Below, piece after piece: positions 44,041 through 52,645 of a stretch of DNA of 64,000 nucleotides. The notes under the pieces are model-generated. The model worked only from the letters and a program-made list of their open reading frames with translations, made no database searches and was not told where the DNA came from. Numbering within the stretch: the stretch's first letter is position 1; each line of letters begins with the position of its first letter. Origin of the DNA: Mesorhizobium sp. 65-26 (lineage in GTDB: Bacteria; Pseudomonadota; Alphaproteobacteria; Rhizobiales; Rhizobiaceae); assembly GCA_001899205.1 (NCBI GenBank), contig MKVL01000004.1, forward strand, positions 124,001 to 188,000, in the 5' to 3' direction. Both the position numbers and the translations under genes were made by a program.

Positions 44041-45315
44041 TTACGACAGCTTGGCGATAATAGCCCGCAGCGCCTCGCCGAAGCGGCGCACTTCCTCGAC
44101 CGTGTTGTAGTGGACCAGCGAGGCGCGGATGGCGCCGCTGTCCATGCTGAGCTTCAGGCGCTTCATCAGGCGCGGCGCGTACATGTGGCCGTCGCGTATG
44201 CCGATCTGCATGTCGGCCATTTCCTCGACGATGCGCTGCGGCGACAGCGTGCCGATGTTGAAGCAGAAGGTCGGCACGCGCTCGTCGATGCGCGCCTCTT
44301 CGCCGACGCCGTAGATGGTGGCGCCGCAATCCTTGAGCACCTTCAGCATCTCGCGCGCCAGCAGCAGTTCGTAGTCCCGGATCGCCGCCATGCCGGCGAC
44401 GATGTTCTCGCGCCGCGACCGGTTGTTGGACGGCGCCAGATTGCGGCCGATCAGTTCGAGATAGCGTACGGCGGCGTCCATGCCGGAGACGTTCTCGTAG
44501 ATGAAGGTTCCGGCCTCCACCTTGTAGGGTGGCTCGTTGGGGATGAAATCCTCGCGGAAGGTGGGCAGCCGCTTCAGCGTCTCGAAGCGGCCCCACAGGA
44601 AGCCCATATGCGGCGAGAAGTTCTTGTAGCCCGAGCAGACCAGATAGTCGCAATCCCAGGCCCGCACGTCGATCAGCCCGTGCGGCCCGTAGTGGACGCA
44701 ATCGAGGAACACTTCGGCGCCGGCCGCGTGCGCTGCCCTGGCGACGGCGGCGACGTCGACGATCGAGCCGATTGAATGCGCCGTCACCGTGCAGGCGACG
44801 AGGCGCGTGCGCTCGGAAAGCAGCGGAACGAGATCGTCGACATGCAGGTTGCCGTCCTCGCGCATGCGCCACCATTTGAACTTCGCGCCGGCCGGTTCCA
44901 GGGCCAGCCAGGTGGCGATATTGGCGTCGTGATCCATGTCGGTGACGACGATCTCGTCGCGGTCTCCGAGCATCTGGCCGATGCCGAGGCTGACCAGACG
45001 GATGAACGAGGTTGCGTTCATGCCGAAGCAGATCTCGGCCGGGCTGTACGCGTTGATCAGCAGCGCGACGCTTTCGCGCGCGTCCGCCACCGACTGGTCG
45101 ACGGTGACGCTGCGGCCGTAGCGCCCGCCGCGCTGCACATTGTGGCTGACCAGATGATTGGTGACCGCGTCGAGTACGCTCTGCGGGATCTGGGCGCCGG
45201 CGGCGTTGTCCATGAAGATGAAATCGCCGGCCTGCTTGAGCGCCGGGAACATCGCCCGGATGGTTTCGACCGGAAACGCGCCGGGGGCGCTCTTTTCTGT
45301 TCGATGGCTGGTCAA
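44041..45315 (-). CDS. Class V aminotransferase, cysteine-desulfurase-like family
   Basis: 424 residues from a TTG at 45315 with CAGGAG seven bases upstream; no ATG precedes the conserved region. Fold-type I PLP enzyme of class [28 protein letters not shown], the region around [16 protein letters not shown] for PLP binding, and the PLP lysine in [17 protein letters not shown]. The latter motif is typical of the VC1184-type cysteine-desulfurase-like subfamily rather than IscS or SufS, and reaction and substrate are unsettled. On the same strand upstream are an amino-acid ABC permease and binding protein and another aminotransferase, so a role in amino-acid catabolism is likely by context. Confidence 0.86.
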   Translation of the reverse strand: MTSHRTEKSAPGAFPVETIRAMFPALKQAGDFIFMDNAAGAQIPQSVLDAVTNHLVSHNVQRGGRYGRSVTVDQSVADARESVALLINAYSPAEICFGMNATSFIRLVSLGIGQMLGDRDEIVVTDMDHDANIATWLALEPAGAKFKWWRMREDGNLHVDDLVPLLSERTRLVACTVTAHSIGSIVDVAAVARAAHAAGAEVFLDCVHYGPHGLIDVRAWDCDYLVCSGYKNFSPHMGFLWGRFETLKRLPTFREDFIPNEPPYKVEAGTFIYENVSGMDAAVRYLELIGRNLAPSNNRSRRENIVAGMAAIRDYELLLAREMLKVLKDCGATIYGVGEEARIDERVPTFCFNIGTLSPQRIVEEMADMQIGIRDGHMYAPRLMKRLKLSMDSGAIRASLVHYNTVEEVRRFGEALRAIIAKLS

Positions 45316-45410
45316 CGGTCGTCTCCTGGCGATTGTGCTTGAAGTGGTTGATCGTGGCTCAATTCCGGGAAGGCCAAGCGGCCTCCAGCCGGAATTGCGT
45401 AGGGCTCGAC

Positions 45411-46085
45411 CTAGCGGGTCTTCTCGTCCTTGAAGCGGCGCTCCAGCAGGTTGACGACCCGGACCATCGGCCACAGGAAGATAAGGTAGACCAGCGCCGC
45501 GCCGATGAGCGGCGAGGGGTTGGCGTAGAGCGACTGCGCGTTGGTCGCTTCCTTGAGCAGTTCCGGCAAGGCGACGGTCGAGGCGAGCGAGGTGTCCTTG
45601 AACATGGAAACGCAGTTGCTCGTCATCGGCGGGATGACGACGCGCACTGCCTGCGGCAGCACCACCTTGCGCAGCGTGAGCAGGAACGGCAGGCCGAGCG
45701 CTTGTGCCGCCTCGAACTGGCCGCGTGGGATGCTCTCGATGCCGGCGCGGAACACCTCGGCCGAATAGGCTGACATGATGATGGCGAACGCCGTGATGGC
45801 GGATGCCCAGGACGACAGCCTTATGCCGAGGAACGGCAGTGCGTAGTAGATCAGGATGAGGACGACCAGAACCGGCAGGGCGCGGAAGATGTCGGTGTAG
45901 CCGATCGCCAGAAGCCGCAGGGGCTTCGGCGCGTAGAGCCGCACCAGACTGATCGCCAGGCCGATGAGGATGCCTATGCCGATGCTCATCAGCCCGAGCA
46001 GCAATGTGTTCAGGAAGCCGCGCAAAAGCGCAGGCAGGCTGGACATCATGATGTCGGCGTTGAAGAAGGTGTCCACCAGAGACAT
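45411..46085 (-). CDS. Polar amino-acid ABC transporter permease
   Basis: 224 residues, His/Glu/Gln/Arg-type (HisM/GltK) permease with about five membrane helices. [21 protein letters not shown] (abridged) and the EAA loop [20 protein letters not shown] are visible. It follows the binding-protein gene with a 250-base gap that holds a very strong hairpin. No ATP-binding subunit lies in this locus, so the ATPase must come from elsewhere or be shared. Confidence 0.92.
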   Translation of the reverse strand: MSLVDTFFNADIMMSSLPALLRGFLNTLLLGLMSIGIGILIGLAISLVRLYAPKPLRLLAIGYTDIFRALPVLVVLILIYYALPFLGIRLSSWASAITAFAIIMSAYSAEVFRAGIESIPRGQFEAAQALGLPFLLTLRKVVLPQAVRVVIPPMTSNCVSMFKDTSLASTVALPELLKEATNAQSLYANPSPLIGAALVYLIFLWPMVRVVNLLERRFKDEKTR

Positions 46086-46290
46086 GGGATCATTCCCGAA
46101 ACAGTGGCGTCCGCTGACGCCGGGTCATGTCCGAGGAGACCGGAGCGGCTCCTAAGGGACCATGGGTGAGTGCCGGGGCATCCCGCGACCTGGCGGAAAC
46201 ACCCGGCGTCGCACGAATGCGGCTAACTCAAATCGACAGAGCGGCTGCCCGATCCCTTCCGGATGCATCCACCCTGTCGGGGTCGAGGCG

Positions 46291-46327
46291 ACCGATGCGG
46301 CGCGGGCAGGGCCCGCGCCGCATCGGT
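46291..46327 (-). other. Very strong intercistronic hairpin after amino-acid binding-protein gene
   Basis: ACCGATGCGGCGCGGGC (46291-46307) and GCCCGCGCCGCATCGGT (46311-46327) form a perfect 17-bp stem with a 3-base loop. It begins eight bases beyond the stop codon of the binding-protein gene. No T-run follows on the coding strand, so it is more likely an mRNA-stabilising or attenuating hairpin than a simple terminator. Confidence 0.7.
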
Positions 46328-46335
46328 CTTACCGA

Positions 46336-47133
46336 TCAGGCCTTCGGAATCGGCATTTCCTTGACGGTCGCGGAATCGGCGGGCGCGTCGGAGCCGAACC
46401 ACTTCTTGTGGATCGCGGCCAGCGTGCCGTCCTTCTTCATCGACGTCAGCGCGTCGTTCAGCTTGCCGAGCAGAGGATGGTCCTTGCTCAGCATCAGGCC
46501 ATACTGTTCGCCGGTCTTGATGCGCTCCTTGACCACCAGGTCCTTCATCTTGGTGAAGGCGTACTGCATGCCGGGAATGTCGCTGACGGCGGCGTCAACA
46601 CGGCCGGCGCTGAGGTCGAGCAACAGGTTCTGCTGCGTGTCGTAGCCCTTGACGTCGCTGAAGCCGTCGGCCTCCTGATGCGCCTTGACCCAGGTCTCGC
46701 CGGTCGAGCCGGAGAGCACGCCGACGACCTTGCCCTTGAGGTCGGCTTCGGCCTTGATCGGGCTGTCGGTCTTGGTGGCGATGCCCATGTCGGAATCATA
46801 GTAGGGCTGCGTGAACGACAGCGACTTCAGGCGCTCGGGCGTGATGGTGATGGACGAGATCGCCACGTCGATGCGCTTGGAGTTGACGGCCGCGAACAGG
46901 GCCTGGAAGCCGAGATCGGCGATCTCGGTCTTCATGCCGATCCGCTTCGCCGCTTCGTTGACGATGTCGACCTCGAAGCCCTCGAACGTGCCGCTCTCGT
47001 TCTTGTACTCGAAGGGCGGGTTGGTCGGATAGGCGCCGACGTTCAGCACATCCTCGGCATGCGCCATGACCGGCCCGGCAACGATGCCGACGGCGGCCGC
47101 GAGGATGAGAAGTTTGCGACGTGTTATGCTCAT
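46336..47133 (-). CDS. Polar amino-acid ABC transporter, periplasmic binding protein
   Basis: 265 residues. Signal peptide MSITRRKLLILAAAVGIVAG ending near AHA. Family 3 binding protein: LNVGAYPTNPPFEYKN, GFEVDIVNEAAKRIG, ITITPERLKSLSFTQPYY and LLLDLSAGRVDAAVSD. GAGAGGGA lies before the ATG. The protein should bind a polar amino acid, but I cannot say which. It is flanked by an aminotransferase upstream and a permease downstream on the same strand. Confidence 0.93.
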   Translation of the reverse strand: MSITRRKLLILAAAVGIVAGPVMAHAEDVLNVGAYPTNPPFEYKNESGTFEGFEVDIVNEAAKRIGMKTEIADLGFQALFAAVNSKRIDVAISSITITPERLKSLSFTQPYYDSDMGIATKTDSPIKAEADLKGKVVGVLSGSTGETWVKAHQEADGFSDVKGYDTQQNLLLDLSAGRVDAAVSDIPGMQYAFTKMKDLVVKERIKTGEQYGLMLSKDHPLLGKLNDALTSMKKDGTLAAIHKKWFGSDAPADSATVKEMPIPKA

Positions 47134-47205
47134 TGTGTTCCCTCTCTGATTTTGATCGGCGGGTTCAGCCCGCGCGTTCCTTGCCGCCCTGCCTCCTGCA
47201 GGTCG

Positions 47206-48402
47206 TCAATTCATTGCCGCGACCATGCGCTCCAGCGCGGTCGCGATCTGCTTGTGGTCGCGGAAGACGCACATTCTGATGAAGGCGTTGCCCGCGTTGC
47301 CGAAAAGATGTCCGGGCGCCAGGCCGACGCGCGCGGTCTCCAGGATACGCGAGCATGCGTGGCGCGCGTCGCTTTCTCCTTCGAGCGCGAAGAAAGCATA
47401 CATGCCGCCACGCGGCTTGTCCGGCAGCACCACGCCGGGTATTCGCGACAGCCCGTCATAGGCGAGGTCCAGCCCCGTCCTGAGCTTCTGGCGGATTTCC
47501 TCGACCAGCGGTTCGCCGTCGCGGATGGCAGCAGTGGCGCCGGCCTGGATAACGGCGGCGGTTCCGCTGTTGACATACTGCGTCATCGCGCCGAGCTGGT
47601 CGGCGACACCGGATGGATGGGTCAACCAGCCGATGCGCCAGCCGGTCATTGCCCAGGCCTTGGAGAAGCTGTTGACCGAAAGCACCCGGTCGCCGTCCTC
47701 GGCGATCCGCAGGATCGAGGGCGCGACGGGGCCGTCGAAGTAGAGCCGGCCGTAGACTTCGTCCGATATGATCCAGACGCCGGTGCGCCGGCTGAAGTCG
47801 AGCAGGGCGCGCATCTCGTCCTCGGATGCCGTCCAGCCGGTGGGGTTGGAGGGCGTCGACAGGAAGATCGCGCGCGTGCGCGCATCGCAGGTGGCAAACA
47901 GCCGGTCGAGGTCGAGCCGCCAGTCATTGTCACGGAATTCCAGCGAAAACGGTCGCGGCTCACCGCCAATCACGTGAATGGCGTTGTGGATGTTCGGCCA
48001 TTGTGGCGCGACATAGACGACGTTGGTGCCGACATCGACCAGCAGTTCCAGCGCCAGGTAGAGCGCCTGCATGCCGCCCGGCGTCACCGTCGTGCGGGCT
48101 ATGGGGATCGAGCGGCCGTGCAGCTTTGTCTGGTAATCCGACAGCGCTTCATTCAACGGGCCGTGGCCGCGCATGTCGGGCACGTAGAAGGTCAGCCCCT
48201 GATCGAGCGCGGTCTTGGCGGCGTCGCGTATGAAGGCCGGCGTCACCATGTCGCCTTCGCCGTACCAGAGCGCGATGACGTCGCCCAGTTCGCGGGCGCG
48301 AACCGCCAGGCTGGCGATGTTTTCGGTGTGAAGATCGCGGATCTGCGCGCGGATGCCATCAAAAGCGTGGCGCGAGCCGGCCGCCGACGAATGGGGCTTC
48401 AT
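47206..48402 (-). CDS. Class I/II PLP-dependent aminotransferase
   Basis: 398 residues. Aspartate-aminotransferase-like fold: ALWYGEGDMVTPAFIRDAA, TPGGMQALYLAL, STPSNPTGW, SDEVYGRLYFDG and the PLP lysine in SFSKAWAMTGWRIGWL. ATG at 48402 chosen; a TTG three codons upstream is possible and neither has a clear ribosome-binding site. First gene of a minus-strand set that continues with an amino-acid importer and a class V enzyme. The palindrome at 48528-48543 lies about 126 bases upstream and matches sites before the aldolase and the aminobenzoyl-CoA operon. Confidence 0.9.
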   Translation of the reverse strand: MKPHSSAAGSRHAFDGIRAQIRDLHTENIASLAVRARELGDVIALWYGEGDMVTPAFIRDAAKTALDQGLTFYVPDMRGHGPLNEALSDYQTKLHGRSIPIARTTVTPGGMQALYLALELLVDVGTNVVYVAPQWPNIHNAIHVIGGEPRPFSLEFRDNDWRLDLDRLFATCDARTRAIFLSTPSNPTGWTASEDEMRALLDFSRRTGVWIISDEVYGRLYFDGPVAPSILRIAEDGDRVLSVNSFSKAWAMTGWRIGWLTHPSGVADQLGAMTQYVNSGTAAVIQAGATAAIRDGEPLVEEIRQKLRTGLDLAYDGLSRIPGVVLPDKPRGGMYAFFALEGESDARHACSRILETARVGLAPGHLFGNAGNAFIRMCVFRDHKQIATALERMVAAMN

Positions 48403-48527
48403 GAACGACAAGGAAAGGACCCCTTTGACCGCACGCTTACTCCAGACAGCGACCGTCGGTCCGCCATATGGCAGCCCCGGTTCTTCACGGAATGCTTAAC
48501 CAAAGCGCCGCACTTTTCAAGATGAGA

Positions 48528-48543
48528 GTTTTAAGCTTAAAAA
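48528..48543. promoter_or_regulatory. Shared palindrome, site 1 (upstream of aminotransferase)
   Basis: GTTTTAAGCTTAAAAA, with the 14-bp perfect palindrome TTTTAAGCTTAAAA at its heart (48529-48542). It aligns with sites 2 (49504-49519) and 3 (58189-58204); the common form is ATTTCAAGCTTGAAAT. MarR-type operators often look like this. This site is the most diverged of the three. Confidence 0.5.
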
Positions 48544-48666
48544 ATTTGCGCCGGCTCGTGATTTCGCGCCACACTTTTGCGCCAGAGCCGTTCAAGCGAA
48601 AAAACCGCCGGATGGCTCCTTCTCTTCAGGAAAGGCGCTACGCGCCCTTCCGGGCAAAACCGCTGC

Positions 48667-49443
48667 TCACTTCTGCTGGAATTGCTCCAGTCGGGCATGA
48701 GCCGTGGCGCGGCCACTGCTCGCGCCGGCGCCGAGGAACATGGTGTCGCTGGCGAGGATGAAGAAGCTGGCGCCGATCTCGGCCCATTGCCCTGCATCCT
48801 CGGCCCTGGCGCAGAAGATGCCGACGGTCCTGCCCCGCGCTACCGCCGCCGCGATGATGGCGCGGATTGCCTCGGACAGGGCCGCAGCGCCTTCGGGGCC
48901 GATCGCGCCTATCGACACGGACAGGTCGCCGGGACCGACGAAGACCACGTCGACGCCCTCGACGGCGACGATCTCGGCGATGTTGGCGAGCCCCTCGGCC
49001 GTTTCGACCTGCACGGCCACGACCGTCCTGGCATTGGCGACGGCGAGATAATCGGGGATGCGGTAGCCGTAGCCGGCGGCGCGGCCTGGGCCGACGCCGC
49101 GCTCGCCCTTCGGAGGATAGGCGGCAGCCCGGACAGCGGCACGCGCCTGCGCGGCGGTCGAGACACGCGGCACCAATATGCCTTGCGCGCCGGCGTCGAG
49201 CGCTGCGGCGATCGCTTCCGGCTGGTGGCCCGGCACACGCACCATGGCCGGCACGCGATGAACATCGGCGGCCCGCACCATGACCTCGATGGTCTCCCGC
49301 GACATCTGGGCATGCTCCCAGTCGATGCACAGGAAATCGAGTCCGGAAAGGGCCATCACCTCGACCGCGACGGGGTGAGGTATGGCGCAGAAGGAGCCGA
49401 CGAGATGTTTCCTGCCGATGCAGTCCTGGCGGAAACCGTACAT
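48667..49443 (-). CDS. HpcH/HpaI aldolase family protein
   Basis: 258 residues. Class II pyruvate-type aldolase of the HpaI family: GSFCAIPHPVAVEVMALSG, the FLCIDWEHAQMSRE metal/catalytic region, GILVPRVSTAAQARAAV and VEGVDVVFVGPGDLSVS. Such enzymes cleave 4-hydroxy-2-keto acids, often the last step of aromatic degradation. AGGAGG lies six bases before the ATG at 49443. Divergent from the luciferase-like monooxygenase; their 214-base gap contains palindrome site 2. The true substrate is not determined. Confidence 0.9.
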   Translation of the reverse strand: MYGFRQDCIGRKHLVGSFCAIPHPVAVEVMALSGLDFLCIDWEHAQMSRETIEVMVRAADVHRVPAMVRVPGHQPEAIAAALDAGAQGILVPRVSTAAQARAAVRAAAYPPKGERGVGPGRAAGYGYRIPDYLAVANARTVVAVQVETAEGLANIAEIVAVEGVDVVFVGPGDLSVSIGAIGPEGAAALSEAIRAIIAAAVARGRTVGIFCARAEDAGQWAEIGASFFILASDTMFLGAGASSGRATAHARLEQFQQK

Positions 49444-49503
49444 GGCCGTCCTCCTGTTGTGCCTGCCCGGATTCATAGCTGCAAACGCCGGCGAGGCGAA
49501 GCT

Positions 49504-49519
49504 ATTTCAGGCTTGAAAT
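49504..49519. promoter_or_regulatory. Shared palindrome, site 2 (between aldolase and flavin monooxygenase)
   Basis: ATTTCAGGCTTGAAAT, arms ATTTCA/TGAAAT. It sits 61 bases before the aldolase start and 139 bases before the monooxygenase start, so it could control both. One base from the palindromic consensus ATTTCAAGCTTGAAAT shared with the sites at 48528 and 58189. Confidence 0.55.
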
Positions 49520-49657
49520 ATTTTTGCGCCGCCGTAGCGTGGTTGGTCTGCAAGGCAAGACCGGCGAAGCTGGATCGCCTCCATTGCCCTGTCTTTTGTC
49601 ACGCCGCAATTCAGGGCGCAAAGCCGCCGCGAATTGCCCTTGCGAGGTTCGGACACG

Positions 49658-50746
49658 ATGAAAGCGCATCCCCTGCGGGGCCGGAACAAACTGAAGCTCG
49701 GCGTTTTCTCCGCCAATGCCGATGGCGGGCTGGCCATAACCGACGTGCCCGAGCGCTGGACCGCTAACTGGCGCGACAATCTGACGGCTGCCCAGATCGC
49801 CGATCGCGCCGGACTTGAATTCATGCTGCCGATCGCCCGCTGGCGCGGCTTCGGCGGCCGCAACAAGGTGCGCGAATGGTCGTTCGAGACATTCACCTGG
49901 GCGGCGGCGCTCGCCGCGGCAACGGAGCAGATCGGCCTGTTCATGACGGTCCATGTGCCGCTGGTGCACCCGCTCTACGCGGCCAAGGCGCTGGCGACGG
50001 TAGACCATGTCAGCGAAGGACGCGCCGGCCTCAACATCGTCTGCGGCTGGAATCCGAAGGAGTTCGGCATGTTCGGCACGCCGCTGGTCGAAAAGGGCTA
50101 CGACCAGGCGGCGGAGTGGATCGAGATCCTCGAGCGGCTCTACGCCTCGGACGAGCCGATCGACTACGACGGCACCTATTATCGCCTGAAGGAGGCGGTG
50201 AGCCGGCCGGCAAGCCTGCAGCGCCCGCGCCCGGTGACGATGAACGCTGCCTTCGGCGGACCAGGTCGCGATTTCGCCGCCGCCAACTGCGACTATCTCT
50301 TCACCACCTTTTCGGAACTGGAGGACGCCGGCCGGCATGTCGCCGATATCGGCGAGCGCGCGGCCAGGCTGGGGCGCGACGTTGGTGTCTACACCGTCGC
50401 CCATGTCGTCTGCCGTCCGACCATGGAGGAAGCGCAAGCCTACTATCAGCGTTATGCCGTGACACTCGCCGACCACGAAGCCGTCGATGCCCACATGGCC
50501 GGCAAGAAGGAGTTCTCGCAGTCGCACGACCAGCATGCCTATGATCGCTACCGGCAGCGCTTCGCCGGCGGCGCCGGCACCTATCCGCTGGTGGGCACGC
50601 CGGAAACGATCGCCGCCGAGATCGTGGCCATCGCCGAGCGCGGCTATCAGGGCATCGCGCTTTCCTTCGTCAATTACACGCAGGAACTGCCCTATTTCTG
50701 CGATCATGTGCTGCCGCTGCTCAGGCAGGCGGGTTATCGGGAGTAG
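49658..50746 (+). CDS. LLM-class (luciferase-like) flavin-dependent monooxygenase
   Basis: 362 residues from ATG at 49658 (GAGG ten bases upstream). Bacterial-luciferase-like TIM barrel: KLGVFSANADGGLAIT, FETFTWAAALAAATEQIGLF, HPLYAAKALATVDHVSEGRA, GLNIVCGWNPKEFGMFG. This resembles the two-component FMNH2-dependent monooxygenases of the SsuD/RutA type. Needs reduced flavin from a separate reductase, none of which is in the window. The divergent aldolase and shared palindrome suggest a catabolic role, but substrate is unknown. Confidence 0.88.
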   Translation: MKAHPLRGRNKLKLGVFSANADGGLAITDVPERWTANWRDNLTAAQIADRAGLEFMLPIARWRGFGGRNKVREWSFETFTWAAALAAATEQIGLFMTVHVPLVHPLYAAKALATVDHVSEGRAGLNIVCGWNPKEFGMFGTPLVEKGYDQAAEWIEILERLYASDEPIDYDGTYYRLKEAVSRPASLQRPRPVTMNAAFGGPGRDFAAANCDYLFTTFSELEDAGRHVADIGERAARLGRDVGVYTVAHVVCRPTMEEAQAYYQRYAVTLADHEAVDAHMAGKKEFSQSHDQHAYDRYRQRFAGGAGTYPLVGTPETIAAEIVAIAERGYQGIALSFVNYTQELPYFCDHVLPLLRQAGYRE

Positions 50747-50846
50747 GGCAGGGTGCGAGAGGCGCGACGCGATATTTTACCAGCGCCCTTGAGGGCGGTA
50801 GAGGCCACGCCTGACGGATGACCACCGTGCTGCGCTTGTCTCGCCG

Positions 50847-50969
50847 CTGCCAGCCAGATGCCCCGAACGCAACCCAGTCGGGGATGTCTGGCAGTTCATG
50901 CGAGACAACTGGCTCTCAAACAGGGTCTTTCTCGACTATGACGACATTGTCGATCATTGCTGCGACGCG
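50847..50969 (+). pseudogene. IS630-family transposase remnant
   Basis: Translating this stretch gives LPARCPERNPVGDVWQFMRD then NWLSNRVFLDYDDIVDHCCD, which closely follows the C-terminal part of IS630-type transposases (family pattern LPxKCPELNPVENVWQFMRDN..). The catalytic glutamate region ELNPVEN is degraded to ERNPVGD. No start, no further coding homology upstream and no visible terminal repeats, so it is a dead fragment. Its 3' end overlaps the end of the minus-strand marR gene. Confidence 0.8.
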
Positions 50970-51421
50970 AATCGGCGCAGCGCCGTCATGAAATCGTTGA
51001 AGCGGTCCGTCCCGATATCGGCGGCCCATTCCGCCTGAATCTCAAGCAGCGTCGCATGGACGACCTTGACCATACCCCAGGAGCGGGGGGTGAGATAGAT
51101 GAGGCGACGCTCGCCTTTCTTCTCGGCTCGCCGCTCGAGGTAACCCAGCGCTTCCAACTGTCCGATAATGTGATTGGTCGCTTGCCGCGACATCCGAATC
51201 CGGCGCGCGAGGTCGGAGGGCCGGACACCGTCGGGCGGAGGAAAACTGAACACGGCAAGCTGGACGGGTTGCAAGTCCGTGAAGCCCGCTGATCTGAGGT
51301 CCGCTTCGATCCGGGCGCGCACATGATCGAGACATTGCCGCAGCAGCGCGCCGACATAGGGCGGACCTTCATCGGCCGGAGCATCGGCGCGCCTGGATTC
51401 AAGATCGGACGGCGTTGACAT
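50954..51421 (-). CDS. MarR-family regulator divergent from a cupin gene
   Basis: 155 residues. Winged helix: LQPVQLAVFSFPPPDGVRPS, then DLARRIRMSRQATNHIIGQLE and the wing YLERRAEKKGERRLIYLT. Divergent from the cupin gene by 59 bases, which hold two tandem palindromes; one overlaps this gene's ribosome-binding region. This suggests autorepression and control of the cupin. The last 5 codons lie in IS630-derived sequence, so the C terminus may have been altered by the insertion. Confidence 0.9.
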   Translation of the reverse strand: MSTPSDLESRRADAPADEGPPYVGALLRQCLDHVRARIEADLRSAGFTDLQPVQLAVFSFPPPDGVRPSDLARRIRMSRQATNHIIGQLEALGYLERRAEKKGERRLIYLTPRSWGMVKVVHATLLEIQAEWAADIGTDRFNDFMTALRRFASQQ

Positions 51422-51425
51422 TTTT

Positions 51426-51464
51426 GTAAAGCCTCTTTACGAACGGCATGTAAAAGAATTTTAC
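51426..51464. promoter_or_regulatory. Two tandem MarR operator candidates
   Basis: GTAAAGCCTCTTTAC (51426-51440) and GTAAAAGAATTTTAC (51450-51464) are each perfect 6-3-6 palindromes of the form GTAAA-N5-TTTAC, centres 24 bases apart (a little over two helical turns). They fill the gap between the divergent marR and cupin genes, overlapping both upstream regions. Confidence 0.75.
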
Positions 51465-51480
51465 GACGGAAAGAGCAATC

Positions 51481-51912
51481 ATGCAAAACGCTGTTGCAGA
51501 CGTCATTCGGATTGGTGGAATAGAACTACGGTTTCTGGTGGATGAAACGCAGGGCTCGGGCGACCTCGTGATCTTCGAGATGACCATACAACCCAACGCC
51601 CGCGTCCCCGTCCCGCATTATCACCGCGAGGTCGACGAGGTCATCTACGGCCTGTCGGGAACATTGACGGGCCAGATCAACGGCGAGACGCGGGAACTCC
51701 GTGCGGGCGACTGTGCGCTCATTCCGCGCGGAGCCGTCCATCACGCCGAAAATCTGCACGGCGAGGCCGCGCGCGCCCTAATCGTGTTGAACCCAGGTTC
51801 GATCGGCCGCGCCTATTTCGAGGAAATCTCGAAGGCTGTGAGCGGTCCTGGCAAGCCTGATCCGGCGCGGCTTACAGAGATCATGCTGCGGCACGGCCTG
51901 ATTCCCGCCTGA
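51481..51912 (+). CDS. Cupin-domain protein
   Basis: 143 residues. Single cupin barrel with metal ligands His46, His48 and Glu53 in PHYHREVDEVIYGLSG and His87 or His88 in GAVHHAEN. No signal peptide. Such small cupins include isomerases, dioxygenases and binding proteins; this one is not assigned. Divergent from marR and likely its target, given the tandem palindromes between them. AAAGAG lies just before the ATG. Confidence 0.88.
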   Translation: MQNAVADVIRIGGIELRFLVDETQGSGDLVIFEMTIQPNARVPVPHYHREVDEVIYGLSGTLTGQINGETRELRAGDCALIPRGAVHHAENLHGEAARALIVLNPGSIGRAYFEEISKAVSGPGKPDPARLTEIMLRHGLIPA

Positions 51913-52152
51913 AGGACTCACCCGCCCGCCCCGGCTGACAAGTTCCCGGCCGCCCATCTTAATGCAACTGGCGCGGGCCGTCTTGGGCGAGTGCGCAAGA
52001 GCGGACTAAGCGTCCGCTCGTGGTTGAGAGCCACCGACGACCTTCTGAAGCCGCTGGGCGGCAGCCGGGAGTGGGCACAGGAAGCGGTATCGGGCCGCTG
52101 TGAGGCTTGATAGCTGCTGGTCCGAAAAGGCGTTGTCGTCCGGGCGAAGTGC
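51913..52152. other. 240-base convergent gap with hairpin
   Basis: Between the cupin and the RidA gene (stop codons face each other). GAGCGGAC/GTCCGCTC forms an 8-bp hairpin at 51999-52019. I find no supportable gene here; the text resembles decayed repeat sequence. Confidence 0.4.
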
Positions 52153-52548
52153 TCAGTCCGGAATGACAGCGGTGGCCTGAATCTCGATCTTGGCGCGGTC
52201 CTCGACAAGGGCCACCACCTGCATCGCCGCCATCGCCGGGAAATGCCGGCCGATGACCTCGCGGTAGGCCTGCCCGATGCCCTTGAGGCTCGCCAGGTAT
52301 TCGGCCTTGTCGGTGAAGTACCAAGTCATGGATGTGATGTGCTGCGGCCCCGCGCCGGCTTCGGCCAGCACCGCCACCACGTTGAGCAGCGTCTGCCGCA
52401 CCTGGCCGACGAAGTCGTCCGTCTCGAACTGGCACTGACCGTTCCAGCCGACCTGCCCGCCGACGAAGACGAACCGGCCATGCGCGGCAACGCCGTTTGC
52501 GTACCCTATGGGCTTGGCCCAACCTTCCGGTTGCAGGATGGTGTGCAT
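52153..52548 (-). CDS. RidA/YjgF-family protein
   Basis: 131 residues. RidA (Rid) fold: GVAAHGRFVFVGGQVGWNGQ, QTLLNVVAVLAEAGAGPQHI and VEDRAKIEIQATAVIPD. RidA family members deaminate reactive enamines/imines; some act in aminomuconate or anthranilate-type pathways. The residue corresponding to the substrate-binding arginine lies in DRAKIEIQ rather than the canonical RxxVE, so it is not a classical RidA. AGGAGG precedes the ATG. It follows the aminobenzoyl-CoA operon by 97 bases on the same strand, and could remove an imine intermediate there (inferred). Confidence 0.88.
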   Translation of the reverse strand: MHTILQPEGWAKPIGYANGVAAHGRFVFVGGQVGWNGQCQFETDDFVGQVRQTLLNVVAVLAEAGAGPQHITSMTWYFTDKAEYLASLKGIGQAYREVIGRHFPAMAAMQVVALVEDRAKIEIQATAVIPD

Positions 52549-52645
52549 TCGAAAACCTCCTGGTTTTTCGCGCGAAAGCTTCCGGCTTCCGCCTTTTGTC
52601 GTTCAAGATCGTGCCGTCCAGGGATTGGGGCGGCCGAAGCGGGCG

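Noticed and set aside
46291-46327. 17-bp hairpin as a Rho-independent terminator
   Set aside because: No T-run follows on the coding strand and the permease gene downstream needs transcription; kept as an intercistronic hairpin instead.
46162-48525. 787-codon open frame on the plus strand
   Set aside because: It runs opposite a clear binding protein and aminotransferase and has low-complexity composition with no recognisable domain.
51918-52208. 96-codon minus-strand frame in the cupin/RidA gap
   Set aside because: Serine/arginine-rich low-complexity text without start signal; overlaps the end of the RidA gene in another frame.
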